Assembly (NCBI GenBank): GCA_018340375.1
Contig: JAFFJZ010000013.1
Coordinates: 5,992,501-6,056,500 of the forward strand
Direction of reading: 5' to 3'
DNA from: Gonatopus flavifemur
Taxonomy: Eukaryota > Arthropoda > Insecta > Hymenoptera > Dryinidae
Length of the DNA stretch: 64,000 bases
Shown: piece by piece, positions 47,236-58,110 of the stretch
Layout: each line of letters begins with the position of its first letter
Numbering within the stretch: the first letter of the stretch is position 1
Translations under genes and position numbers: made by a program
Notes under the pieces: model-generated
Database searches by the model: none
The model's input: the letters and a program-made list of their open reading frames with translations, nothing else
Told to the model about the DNA's origin: nothing

Positions 47236-50200
47236 TGAATGAAATATTTTTTCAATCCAAAATAATATAATTCCAGTACCAATGCCCATGACATTAACAC
47301 AAAGAATCCAATTTTTCTGACCCAAGTTTCACGACATGCTTGTAAATGATTTATTTTGATGATTGATTGAAATAATTTTATAGATACCATTGAATGAAAG
47401 TATTTCTTAAAATCAAAGAAATATTCTTTGCCTCAATGAATTTTTTTTCTCTGTGTATAGAGAGGTTCGACTGTAACTTGAATAACTCATATAACTGGGT
47501 CTATATAGAAACTTCGGAATGTAAATGGTTTGGAACCTTGGTTGAATAAAAAGATTGCATATGGCTATTCTTTTCAACCAAGTTTTCGAATCATTTACAA
47601 TGCGAAGTTTTTACATAGACCCATATAACATACGTATATAATATCACAGTATACTATCATCATCATGAAGTAATCAGTCTTATGACTGGTTTGAGGAAAT
47701 CCTCCAACCCTGTCTATTATCCGCTAACCGCTTAACTTCTGCATATCTACGACAGCCCTTATCTTGTATAATTTGCTTCATATAACTTAATCTAGGTCTA
47801 CCTCTTCGAGTTTTATTATTCATTTTTCCTTTCAATATTGTTTTCAAGAGGCTATCATGCCTTATGTTAATGAGTAACAATGATACTGTATGAAGTTCTT
47901 TTCCAAGGGTATCCTTTTAGTATCGAAGATACTTTAAGCGTATCGTTTACGCATCATTCAAGTATCAAATTGAACATTTTGCGACGTAACATTCACGGAT
48001 CATTGAGGTAACACGAACGTGCTAGGGATTGTTATTGAATATGTGTGTTATTGGACATTCATTGCCCGTTGGGGAATAGATGATGATGATCACGATGATG
48101 ATGATGACGGCGACGACGACGACGACGACGGAATGAAAATTTATTCTTCCGTTAGGACTCGGAAATGTGGACAAAAATATTGATGGTATTGATACGGATT
48201 TCTCAACGTCCCTAGCAGAAATTATTCTAGGCATTCTCTAGTTATCTCGAGGCCCTCGCAAGTTTTTCTTAAGGCAAAACTAGTCTGATTGAACTTGCAA
48301 GTTAACAGTGAGCTCCTCACAAGTTTGACTGGTAGATACTTCAGCAAAAATTATTCTGGTCATTCTCTAAGCCTCACAAAAGCCTTACTAGTCCCTTGTG
48401 AGGGACTTGCAAGGCCTTGTAACAATCTAGAGAATAACTGGAGTGATTGTATTGAGGTTATGTTTACCGCAAAATGAAAAAATCTCTCACATGTTCATTA
48501 AATCTTTGTAATGCTTCTGAATATAACAATCATGTTTTGAATCCTTCACAACAATGCAAACACTGCTTATAAATCAATATGCATATTGAGTTCAATGCAT
48601 ATACGTGAACATAAAATACCGCTCCCTGATAACAAAATCCGAAAGGAAACTATATGAAACGATTGATTTTGCAAAATATTGTATCGTTTTTTATCATGCC
48701 TATCGTAGTTGATTTTGGGACCGATAGGAATGCTATCATTTTTAATGCGAATCTATCATATTTGGGTTTAATCGTTAGAAAACAATACGAACTTTTTCGT
48801 TTCATATCGTATTTTATGATCATACCCGTGACTTATATGACATTGACGATATGAAATTCATAGTATTCATAGTAATTCATGTGATGTTTACAAAGCCGTT
48901 TTCTATGGCATGTAATGTAAAACTTACGATAGACATTCAATCGTTGTCGATCACAAACTTAAGCAATCGTGTTGGAGGTGGAATGAACGATGGGAAGTCT
49001 ATCGTAGTTTATGTGATATTTCACATACCTATTTTCTATCACAAGTAATGTGAAGCTTAAGATGGACGTTTAATCGTTGCCAAGCACAAATTTATGCGAT
49101 CGTGATGCATGTGGAATGAACGATAGTGATACACGAACTTCACTTTGAAGCATTAAAAAACACCGTGACCGCTCTTTTCTTTGAATAACATGAATGAAAA
49201 AGATCTATGTGACTTTTACATACCATAAATATGATTCCACAAAAGTCTCCTTTGGGATTTGATTTTGATGAAAAACAGGGACACTTGAAGAATCATGACG
49301 ATACATTCATAACTTGTAATATTTTCTAGTTCACTTCTTACACATAACATCATGTGAATAATTTTTCAATGGAAAGCACAAAATAATGAATTCAAACCAA
49401 AATATAATCTTATCACAAAAATCACATTGATTTATCACTGTTATAAAGAATTTTATATTTTATTAGATCATCATCATCATCATGAAGTAATCAGTCTTAC
49501 CCTGGTAAAAACGAAGTGTAACAAAATACATTTGCGATGCATTCCATGGCGCGAAACACCACTCCGGGTACATTCGGATGAACCTCGCATTGCACTGTAA
49601 CTACAGTGTAACATTTTATTTTCACCAGGGTATGACTGGTTTGATGAAATCCTCCAACCCTGTCTATTATCCGCTAACCGCTTAACTTCTGCATATCTAC
49701 GACAGCCCTTATCTTGTATAATTTGCTTCACATAACTTAATCTAGGTCTCTTAGGTAGGTAATCTACCTCTTCGAGTTTTACCATTCATTTTTCCTTCAA
49801 ATATTGTTTTCAAGAGGCTATCATGCTTTATGCGTGTCCTATCAGATTGCTCCTTCTTTTCACGACCTGTCTCAAAAGACTTCTTTTTTCATTTACCCTC
49901 TCAAGTATTTCTTCATTTCTTACTTTCTCTATCCACTTTATCCTAAGCATCTTTCTATAACACCACATTTCAAAAGCTTCAAGTCTTCGTTGATCCGTTC
50001 TTCCAATTGTCCAAGTTTCGCAACCATACAATGCCGTGCTCCAAACGTAACTCTTCAAGAATTTCTTCCTTACTGCGAAGCTAATATTCTTCGAACATAG
50101 TAACTGTTTCTTTTGGTGGAAAGCCTGTTTCCCTTGTGCTATTCTTGCTCTGATATCTCTTTCGCTTTTACCGTTTTCTGTAATTATGCTTCCTAGATAT

Positions 50201-50735
50201 TCAAATTCCTTGACTTGCTGAATTGTCTCTGCATCTATTTTGATTTTCGTTCTGCTTGATGTTTTCGCTGTTGTACAAATCATGAATTTTGTTTTGTCGT
50301 TATTTATATTCATACAATATTTGTCTAGTAATATTTTTTTCATAGTTTTGAGAGTATTTTCTAACTCAGCACCACTCGTAGCTAATATAGCTATGTCATC
50401 CGCAAATCTCAACATGCTTACATTTTCACCTTGAATCTGTAATTTCAATGGCACTTGCTCCTTCACATCGTTCATTGCTTCTTCTATATACAAATTGAAA
50501 ATCAGTGGCGATAGTGAGCATCCTTGTCTCACCCCTCTTCTAATTTGTGCTTCTCCTTTCTGACTTTCTATTTCTATTATTGCGGTTTGATTCTTATATA
50601 ATTCATATATTATTCTTCTATCCCTGAAATTGATTCCTACCTTTTTCAAAATCGTAAACATCTTCTCCCAATCAACATTATCGAATGCTTTTTGTATATC
50701 TACAAAACATATATACACAGATATTTTTACCTCTA
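47236..50735. repeat. Arm B of the 3.5-kb inverted repeat
   Basis: Inverted copy of 36905-40420. It contains in mirror order the first 220 bp of the CACAGAG element, the pogo-like end, palindromic MITE (47496-47623), short LINE tail (47650-47876), (GAC)n run (48081-48131), CTTGCAAG array, CCCTG element (48624-49280), 131-bp MITE (49500-49630) and the LINE. At the outer edge the LINE continues to 52308; at the inner edge it stops abruptly inside the CACAGAG element. Confidence 0.9.
49500..49630. mobile_element. 131-bp CCCTGGTGAAAA MITE (arm B copy)
   Basis: Same element as 38012-38142, with TA at 49498-49499 and 49631-49632. Its presence at the same LINE position in both arms shows it inserted before the arms duplicated. 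Confidence 0.85.
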
Positions 50736-52302
50736 GACTTTTCCCTACTACTGTTCTCAGTGCTAATATTGCTTCCCGCGTTCCCCTATTTTTCCTGAAA
50801 CCGAACTGAACTTCTGCCGATCTACTCTCTATTTTATCCTCTATTCTCCTGTATACGATTTTTGTCAGTATTTTCGAGGCATGTGAAGTTAAACTAATCG
50901 TTCTGTAGTTATCGCATTTGTCTGCTCCTTGTTTCTTTGGAATGGCGACAATTTCATTCTTCTGGAAATCTTTCGGTACTTCGCCTATTTCGTACATATC
51001 TCTGGCCAAATCAAACAGTGCGTCACGAGTTTTCTGACTGGAGGCTTTGATGAAGTCCGCACTTATGCCATCTATTCCTGGCGCTTTATTATTTTTCAAT
51101 TCTCTCAAAGCCCTGTCGAATTTCGATCTCAAATTTGAATCTCCCAATTCTTCTTCATCGATATCTTCTTCCCTCTCTAAAAATCCTATACTATCGCTCC
51201 CTTCATACAGATCTTCCGAATGATTAATCCATTGTTCTATTCTTCCCTTCGTTCTTATCAATTGTCTCCCTAGAGAATTTTGAATCTTACTGCTTCTAGA
51301 TTTCATTTGTCCAAAAAATCCCTTAACCATCCTATATGCTTCATCAATTTTCCCTAAATGTAATCTTACTTCTATATCTTGACATTTTCCCTCCAACCAT
51401 CGTTCTCTTGCTTTCCTTGATTCTCTGATTATTTTATTCCTCAGTGCCTTGTACGTCTGCTGGTCTTGTTCACTTTTCTTATTCTCGTATTTCCTCCTTT
51501 CATTAATTAAATCGAGAATTTCTTCTGTTATCCATGGTTTCTTAGGCTCTATCTCATCGTTCTTCAAAATTTCATCTGCACATTGCTCTATGTTCCCCTT
51601 CATATTTGTCTATCTACTCTCTATTTCCAAGTCTTTCTCTTGTTGATCCTCCAATTTTTCGCCCAACATCACTTTGAATGCCTCCCGTGTTTTTCCTTGT
51701 CTGAGATTCTTCAAATTCCATCTTTTTTGCATTTTCCTTTCCTTTTTCAGAGCTTTGAATTTCAGAGAACATTTCATCAGCAACATATTGTGATCACTAT
51801 CTATATCCGTGCCTGGATAAGTTTTACAGCTTTTCACTTGGTTTCTAAATCTTTGTTTTACTAATATGTAATCGATTTGATATCTTGCTGTATCTCCTGG
51901 CATTTTCCAAGTATAGATTCTTCTCGGATGATTTTTGAATAATGTGTTGGTAATAACCATTTTATGAGTTTCACAGAATTCGATTAAACGTTGTCCTCCT
52001 TCATTTCTTTTCCCTAACGCAAAATCTTCTATTATGTTGCCCTCTTCTCCTTGCCCTACTACCGCATTCCAGTCGCCTATGATCATCAAATTTCCTTCTC
52101 CCTTCACATATTCTATCACTTCTTCTATTTCATCGTACGTTTTTTCGATATCTTCCTCTGAATATGCAGATGTGGGCATGTATACTTGAACTATAACAGT
52201 GTCTCCCGGTTTTGTTCTAACTCTGACCATCATTATGCGTTCGCTATGTTGCAAATAATTTTCTATCCTATTCCCTACCCTTTTATGCATTATAATTCTC
52301 AC
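49828..52302 (-). pseudogene. LINE ORF2: endonuclease and reverse transcriptase with one in-frame stop
   Basis: One reading frame of about 820 codons interrupted by a single TAG at 51610-51612, between the endonuclease and the reverse transcriptase. Endonuclease motifs: MIIGDWNAVVGQ, RRIYTWKMPG, YQIDYILV and DIDSDHNMLL. RT motifs: KNEIVAIPKKQG, NYRTISLTSHASKIL, FVDIQKAFDNVDW, GVRQGCSLSPLIFN, LRFADDIAILAT (catalytic Asp pair intact), KTKFMICTT and EYLGSIITENG. The frame ends GHA-TAA at 49828; the C-terminal tail seen in short copies (RHDSLLKT...) follows in another frame, so a second lesion lies there, shared by arm A. Few mutations suggest a young but defective copy. Confidence 0.88.
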
Positions 52303-52415
52303 ACCTGAGATACACCATTAGATACAAATCAAAAACAAATTCCAAAAGTAGGGTTATGTCTTTATGTTATGTTCATTGAAATCAGTTTTCTAAGCACTGT
52401 TAATTTCATCACTTA

Positions 52416-53710
52416 CGAGGGTGGATTGATAAGTTTCCGGCCTGACCAAGAAAAACAACGTTTTTAAGGATTTTTTTTCTTTTTATTTCTCAACATAATC
52501 TCCTCCAAGGCTGATACATTCCTCATAGCGGTGTTCTAGTCTAGTAATGCCATCTCTATAGACTGATTCGTCAAGCTCCTCAAAATACCCATTTACAGCT
52601 TCGATTACTTCTTCATTGTCCGCAAATCTCTTACCGCCAAGCCATTTTTTGAGGTTAGGAGACAGATAATAGTCACTCGGGGCTAGGTCTGGAGAGTAGG
52701 GAGGGTGCGGCATTAATTCAAACTTCAGATCGTTGATTTTAGCCATCGCAACGATTGACGTGTGCGCTGGTGCGTTATCGTGATGAAACAAGATTTTTTT
52801 CTTCGCCAGATGAGGTCGTTTGATTTTCACTTCGTGGCTCAAACGTTGCAATAAGTCTGCGTAGTATTGACCAGTGATAGTTTTACCCTTTTCAAGGTAA
52901 TCAATGTATATAATACCTCTTGCATCCCAAAAAACAGTAGCCATAACCTTGTTCGCCGAAAAAATTGTTTTTGCCTTCTTTGGAGTTGGTTCCCCTGGTT
53001 CAATCCACTGTTTAGACTGTTCTTTGGTTTCAGGAGTGTAGTGGTGGACCCAAGTTTCGTCAACGGTTACGAATCGACGCAAAAATTTGCTTGGATTACG
53101 CTTATACAACGCCAAATTGGCGGTAGAAATGTTCTTTCGAATCAATTTTTGGTCGACTGTTAGCAAACGCGGCACCCATCTTGCACAGAGCTTTTCCATA
53201 TACAAATGTTGGTGCAAAATATTTTGTACACGTTCATATGACATCTTACAGGTCTCAGCTATCTCACGAACTTTTAATCTGCGATCTTTCAGCACTATTT
53301 GATGGATTTTTTCGATCATATCTGGAGTTGTGACCTCAATGGGGCGTCCTGAGCGAGGCTCATCAGAGGTGCTCACACGACCCTTTTTAAACTCGGAAAC
53401 CCACTGCTTAACGGTTGAATATGATGGGGAGGATGTCCCCAGTGTTGGGTCCATCTCTTCTTCAATTTCCTTTGGCGTCAACCCCTTCAAATAAAAGTAT
53501 TTGATGACAGCACGATTTTCCAGCTTTTCCATTTTTACGAAAAACACAGAGGCGTCTTGGTCAGCGTGCTCTCGAAACTAAACTAACATGGCGATCGGAC
53601 TGAAACTATAGCTACAAGCTATCTAAGGATGGTACTATAGAACGCCACCTCAAGGTAGGCCTAGTGGCGCCATCTCTTGGTCAGGCCGGAAACTTATCAA
53701 TCCACCCTCG
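52416..53710 (-). mobile_element. Intact-looking irritans-type mariner
   Basis: Perfect 36-bp terminal inverted repeats starting CGAGGGTGGATTGATAAGTT (52416-52451 and 53675-53710), with TA at 52414-52415 and 53711-53712. The 1295-bp element holds one open transposase frame. End identity and an open frame indicate very recent insertion. Confidence 0.95.
52483..53547 (-). CDS. Mariner transposase (irritans-like), all catalytic residues present
   Basis: 354 codons from the first Met; the Met at residue 6 (53532, [12 protein letters not shown]) fits the family start better. Paired helix-turn-helix region with [14 protein letters not shown], then WVPRLLT linker, then the DD34D domain: D163 in [11 protein letters not shown]257 in [11 protein letters not shown]292 in LAPSDYYL, with 34 residues between the last two. 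It cuts at the 36-bp ends and inserts into TA. The motif after the third Asp reads YYLSPNL where related proteins have YYLFPNL, a possible weak spot. The frame is otherwise full length. It lies in the GPAT intron on the same strand as that gene. Confidence 0.95.
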   Translation of the reverse strand: MFFVKMEKLENRAVIKYFYLKGLTPKEIEEEMDPTLGTSSPSYSTVKQWVSEFKKGRVSTSDEPRSGRPIEVTTPDMIEKIHQIVLKDRRLKVREIAETCKMSYERVQNILHQHLYMEKLCARWVPRLLTVDQKLIRKNISTANLALYKRNPSKFLRRFVTVDETWVHHYTPETKEQSKQWIEPGEPTPKKAKTIFSANKVMATVFWDARGIIYIDYLEKGKTITGQYYADLLQRLSHEVKIKRPHLAKKKILFHHDNAPAHTSIVAMAKINDLKFELMPHPPYSPDLAPSDYYLSPNLKKWLGGKRFADNEEVIEAVNGYFEELDESVYRDGITRLEHRYEECISLGGDYVEK

Positions 53711-53712
53711 TA

Positions 53713-54879
53713 TATTTCACGGGAATGAATTTTGACAATTTTTCAGCGCGATGATTCCGATATGTAAAAGTACGAAGAATGTGTAGTTTAAATGTAGCGG
53801 GTCACCTTTTGTGGTACAACCGCCAGGGGACTGGTGGAACTGTTTACTAGCAATGTCTTTATCAAATAAGCTCCGAATTTCAAAGTGCGGAATAGCTACG
53901 TTGGCAAGGTGTTAGGTTTCGGTAGGTTAGGTAGGTAGAGCAGGTTCGGTTCCCCGTTAGGTTAAAAACTTTTCACAATCGCCAACAAAGTTATTCCAGA
54001 CATTAATGATTAATGTGTGTCATATTGCCTCTCTACCAACACATAGTGAAGTCTGGTGTTATTTTTTTTTTTATCATTTTCGAATAAATCAATAAAAGTG
54101 AATTTAGTGAAATTCCACGAAAAGGTATGATAAGAATTTCATCCGAAATTTTACATAGGAAACGATACCGATACATCAGGAAATTCTACGAAAAAATACA
54201 ACCGAAAATTTATCCAAAATCTTATATACGAAACACAAGTTTGACTGGCATTTTTCTCCGTGTAACCTTCTCATGTATAGTTTTTTTCAAGTTTTTCACT
54301 ATTTTTTTATGAGTAACTAGTGAGTAGAACTAGCGAGTGCCTCATCATTTCAAGCGTTACATGCCTCACAAGGTACTTGTAAGTTTCACTTCAAGGCCTT
54401 TACCGTGAAAAAAGTTGGACTCTCTAGTGCCTCGAATTGTACTTGAGGAAATTTCTACCAGGGGTATTATTTTACCGATTGCAAACGTATTGTTGAATCG
54501 AATGAATGGGAAATTCTTTCCGTTTTTAACTGGTAATGCAAAATATAAATATTTGTGGTATTGATCTGCATTTGCTGACAATAATATTTTATCGATTTCA
54601 TCCGTATCGTCGACTGAAATGAAATGAAAATCATCTCCATCGTCGGCGGGAAATGCGGACGAAAATTTCAGTGTTATAGATCTGAATTTTGAATCACTAA
54701 ATTTTGTCGACTTCATTCGGATTTTCGGATGAACTACATATACAAAAAAAATTCATTGAGAAATCCCAGTATTGTACTGGAAGCAATTACCCCCTACAAG
54801 GATCTTTATTTGCATATTCTTGTTCGAAAAATCGTTGAGGAACCTTGTCCACTCATGTAGATTGAGAGAAAATCACGTC
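53713..54879. other. Non-coding intron sequence with word arrays
   Basis: 54060-54230 has ATTTCATCCGAAATTTT-like words, ending in GCATTTTTCTCCGTG plus TA near 54236-54254 (inverse CACGGAGAAAAATGC), a CAC-type end. 54300-54470 has CTTGTAAG/CTAGTGCCTC words and the inverse right end CCCTGGTAGAAATTTCC. Around 53920-53975 GTAGGTAGAGCAGG and GGTTCGGTTCCCC look like SINE debris. No gene. Confidence 0.4.
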
Positions 54880-54965
54880 CTACCTACAGGGTTCGAACTT
54901 CCATTCCTACCGGCCTACCGTCTGAAGCCCAAGACCTAACCGAATGAGCTATTGCGCGACTTCAC
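54880..54965 (-). repeat. tRNA-derived SINE-like fragment
   Basis: On the minus strand ATAGCTCATTCGGTTAGG (A box-like) and GTTCGAACCCTG (B box-like) lie about 45 bp apart, the best tRNA-like head in the window. The ends do not form an acceptor stem. Confidence 0.55.
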
Positions 54966-55129
54966 GAATAATCAACTTAAGAAAGTACATGTGTGCGTTA
55001 GAGTATTTTTCCGTTTTCATCCGCATACGCAAAGAAGAATTTTAATGATATTCACCTGGACTTGCAGTCATCAAATCATATCGATTTCATTGAATGGTAT
55101 TCGAATATTTTTCCATTTTCATCAGAATA

Positions 55130-55843
55130 CCCTACTGTAAATTCCCAGTGAGTTCGCATGGGTGTTTGTATGGGAATTGAGTGGGTCGTATGGTTCTTCG
55201 CATGGGAATGAAGTGGGTTGCATGGGTCTTCACATGCGAATCAATGGGATCGCATGGGTCTTTGCATGGGAATCAAGTCGGTTGCATGGGACTCAAGTGG
55301 GTTACATGCGTCTTCACATAGATTAATGAGCGAAAATATTGAGAAATAGATCACTCTAAAATTTTACACAATTAATTGAACTTGAAACAGAAATACATAT
55401 CGACTTTCAATTGTAGATCATATTCATATTGATTGAGGTCGAATATGTCAATCATTCATTTGACACCCCAATGTACCTTGCTCATTCATCATGGTGACCA
55501 CATAGGTTATTCGTGCGAATGTCTCATGGGTCACTCATGCGGATATATCACATGGGTTACTCGTGGGGAAATATTGCACGGGCACCCCTACGAGAATACC
55601 GAACAGGACAACAACTTACGCGAATGTAAAACAATAATGGAAATGTTGATTGTCTCAGGTTCATGTGAGTGTTTGTTCTGTTTGGATTCTCATATGGGTC
55701 ACCCGTGCAATATTTCTCCATAGGTAATCCATGTGATATATTCACAGGAGTAACCCATGTCACGTGATTACATGTGAAATAAGCCCAGTCCCGAATTCGC
55801 ATGGGCAATTTCCCTTGCGAACCAACTGGAAATTTACAATGGG
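55130..55843. repeat. CCCTACTGT TIR element with CATGGGT words, second copy
   Basis: Ends CCCTACTGTAAATTCCCAGT and the inverse of CCCATTGTAAATTTCCAGTT; TA precedes the left end. Words GCATGGGTCTTCACATGGGA and complements fill the flanks, with about 250 bp of AT-rich sequence between the two word blocks. Same family as 45383-45787. Confidence 0.65.
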
Positions 55844-56029
55844 ATATACATGGGAATATTCGACGAACTCTTGAGGATACTGAAACAGTTCTTTCAGTTT
55901 TCGAATTAGTTAATATCCCGAGAATTGAACTCTTTTGGACCTCTTTATGATTTTATGAATTCGAAAATTCATGAACAATTCTATTCATGTTCTTGAAAAA
56001 GAATTCTCCGACTGCTATATGAGATCAAC

Positions 56030-57000
56030 CCGGCTTGTCAGACTGGATTTTGACGCAATGAAATTATATCTGTGAATTCAATCTAGAACGGAATAAAATG
56101 TGCATGCAATAATTACTGAGCACAAACAACATTTGTTTGTTCAGCTCCTCCGGGTGCAAACTGGGAACTGCCGTTCACACAGTAAAAAGTAAAACTTGAA
56201 GTGATCCCGAATATCAGCTTAAAAATGCAGCCAAAAGTAGTGCCTATTCCAACTGAAATTCAGTCTTTTTCATTGCTTACTTTCAGTTGGAATAGGCGCT
56301 ACTTTTGGCTGCATTTTTAAGCTGATATTCGGGATCACTTTAAGTTTTACTTTTTACTGTGCAATTCTTCAATCCGTCGAAGTGGATTAGACAAGAATAA
56401 ATTTTTTTCCGAAAATCGAACTAAGACGAAACCAATTCCCCATGTGTTAATTACTCAACAAAACCATAATTTTTCATATTCGCGTATGCACACGGGAAAA
56501 AATGACGTGTGGATTTTGCATTGGTTGTTGTTATTTTGGTATAACTGCTGAAGTGCATGCAATTGGAGTAAAATTCACATTGGGACCAATGTTATGTGTA
56601 CATTGCTACTGAAGTAAACGGCAGGCGTGTTGCCATGGTAACCATGGCAACAATGTAAATCCAACAGGACTCTGCAGTAAATTCCACATGAAATCCACAC
56701 CGTGATTATAACCTCACTTTCCATGTAATTCTTACGTGGTCATTTTTTTTCATGCAGATGCGAACGACGACTTCCGCTCAATCACTTGGCTGATCGAGCC
56801 GGATTTTAACGCAATGAACTCCCATCCGTAATTACGGAATCAGAACATCATTATTTTGTTCAGCATTTGCGGATGCAAACTGAGAACTGTGACTCGACCT
56901 CGCGGCTTGTTGGCGCGGAATTAAACGTAATCAACTTCTCTTCGCAAATCCAACTTGAAACGGAACCCATTTGGCATGTGTTGATTCATAAGAAAAAAAC
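56030..57000. repeat. Diverged direct duplication around the 3' end of the transposase-like gene
   Basis: 56030-56470 and 56770-57000 share ordered blocks in direct orientation (GGATTTTGACGCAATGAA against GGATTTTAACGCAATGAA; GGTGCAAACTGGGAACTG against GGATGCAAACTGAGAACTG; CATGTGTTAATTACTCA against CATGTGTTGATTCATAA). The first copy is interrupted by the palindrome at 56178-56361. Confidence 0.55.
56178..56361. mobile_element. 184-bp near-perfect palindromic MITE
   Basis: CACAGTAAAAAGTAAAACTT at left, inverse of CACAGTAAAAAGTAAAACTT at right, arms of about 80 bp almost identical. CA lies on both sides. Non-coding. Confidence 0.8.
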
Positions 57001-58110
57001 TATGAAATGCACTGACAATTTGTTCCTTTTTTCTTTCTGAAATCGCCTCGTGCCATAAGATCGCGATTGGATTTTGTGCTGAAGAATCCGGTGGCACAAA
57101 ACTTTGATTGAAAGCGACGATTCTACGTGTGAACATCATGACTTTAAATCCTTCCATTTTCGGCAATAAAATAACTTTTTGAAGGTCTGTCGAAAGGAAT
57201 GCAGTGTCTGAGGGAGATGTACGCGATTGTTCGACGTGACTTTGATAATGTTTTCGAGCCTCTTGATATTGTGTATGATGCAATGGCCATTTTCGGCATC
57301 CATTACAATCTGGGAATAAATTTTCTTTTTTGTGTTCCGAGTTGTGCATTAAGAACTTTTCGCAAACTTCACATTCTTCATTTCCTAATTTGGTGAAAGA
57401 TATATTCATACTCGCTAGAGTTGCTCGATACCGCTCGTAAGAGATTGTTCCAGTAAGAGATCTTTCTTTGAAATCTTTGTACATTTCCACAATACTCAGG
57501 TTATTTTTCTGAAGCGGGTATTTTTCTGAATTGGCGTGAATGACCAATGAATCTTCGTCTTGGTTTGGATAATTCAATGGCCCTGTACCTTTTGCACCGA
57601 GGTTTTCCGAATGGAGAGGCCTAATATTTTCTTGGACATTTGGATTTTGATGCTTCTCGTGCGCTTCTTCAAACGTCTGGGTAAACTCAAGTAGATCATC
57701 ACCGTTTTCTTCATAGACATTGATATTATTGCAAATATTTACAATATAATTTCGAACAGGTTTTCTGGAAGACAAATCGAGCGCAATACATTCTTTTTGG
57801 ATTGAATCGGTATCATAACGGGTTTGGATGGATTCTTCATTGAGTTGAAAATGCGACGAGGGCGCTTTCGCGGCCGGAAATATGAATCAAGGGTTGACTG
57901 TTTGGGCATTGGTATAGTTGGAAAAATGATCGGGGAATGGGGAAAGACATGAATTCTGGGGCGTGTTTCCTATATCTTGTAAAATCCGAGTTTGGGATGT
58001 AAGGTTGAAGTGATCAAGTTCGTTATCATCGCTCACGCTTGGCAGTATTGACCGGACAATGTTGAGGGCAGTAGTTACTTCATAATCGTCATAATCATCC
58101 GCTGAATGCG
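56921..58110 (-). pseudogene. Transposase-like gene with Cys/His cluster, one in-frame stop
   Basis: An exon starts after an acceptor (TTTGTAG) at 58110 and stays in one frame to 56921, except for a single TGA at 57887-57889. The upstream part is acidic (HSADDYDDYEVTTALNIV). Downstream come a Cys/His cluster (CEVCEKF...HNSEHKKE...CNGC...HH) near the middle and FLSTDLQKVILLPKMEGF, FTRRIVAFNQSFVPP, AILWHEAISERK. I associate this arrangement with a widespread animal family of uncharacterised, probably transposon-derived proteins with an RNase H-like core; the expected downstream part is missing. The frame end runs into a diverged local duplication. A relic or a recent disabled copy are both possible. 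Confidence 0.5.

Larger units (their letters stand above)
49458..52308 (-). mobile_element. RTE-like LINE copy B
   Basis: The longest copy of the family in the window, in minus orientation. It ends in a GAT repeat near 49470 and carries the 131-bp MITE in its tail. The 5' edge near 52308 falls inside the endonuclease domain, so it is 5'-truncated, lacking about the first 70-80 residues of ORF2 and any upstream region. Assignment to the RTE clade rests on the APE-type endonuclease/RT arrangement and a short repetitive tail and is not certain. Confidence 0.85.
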
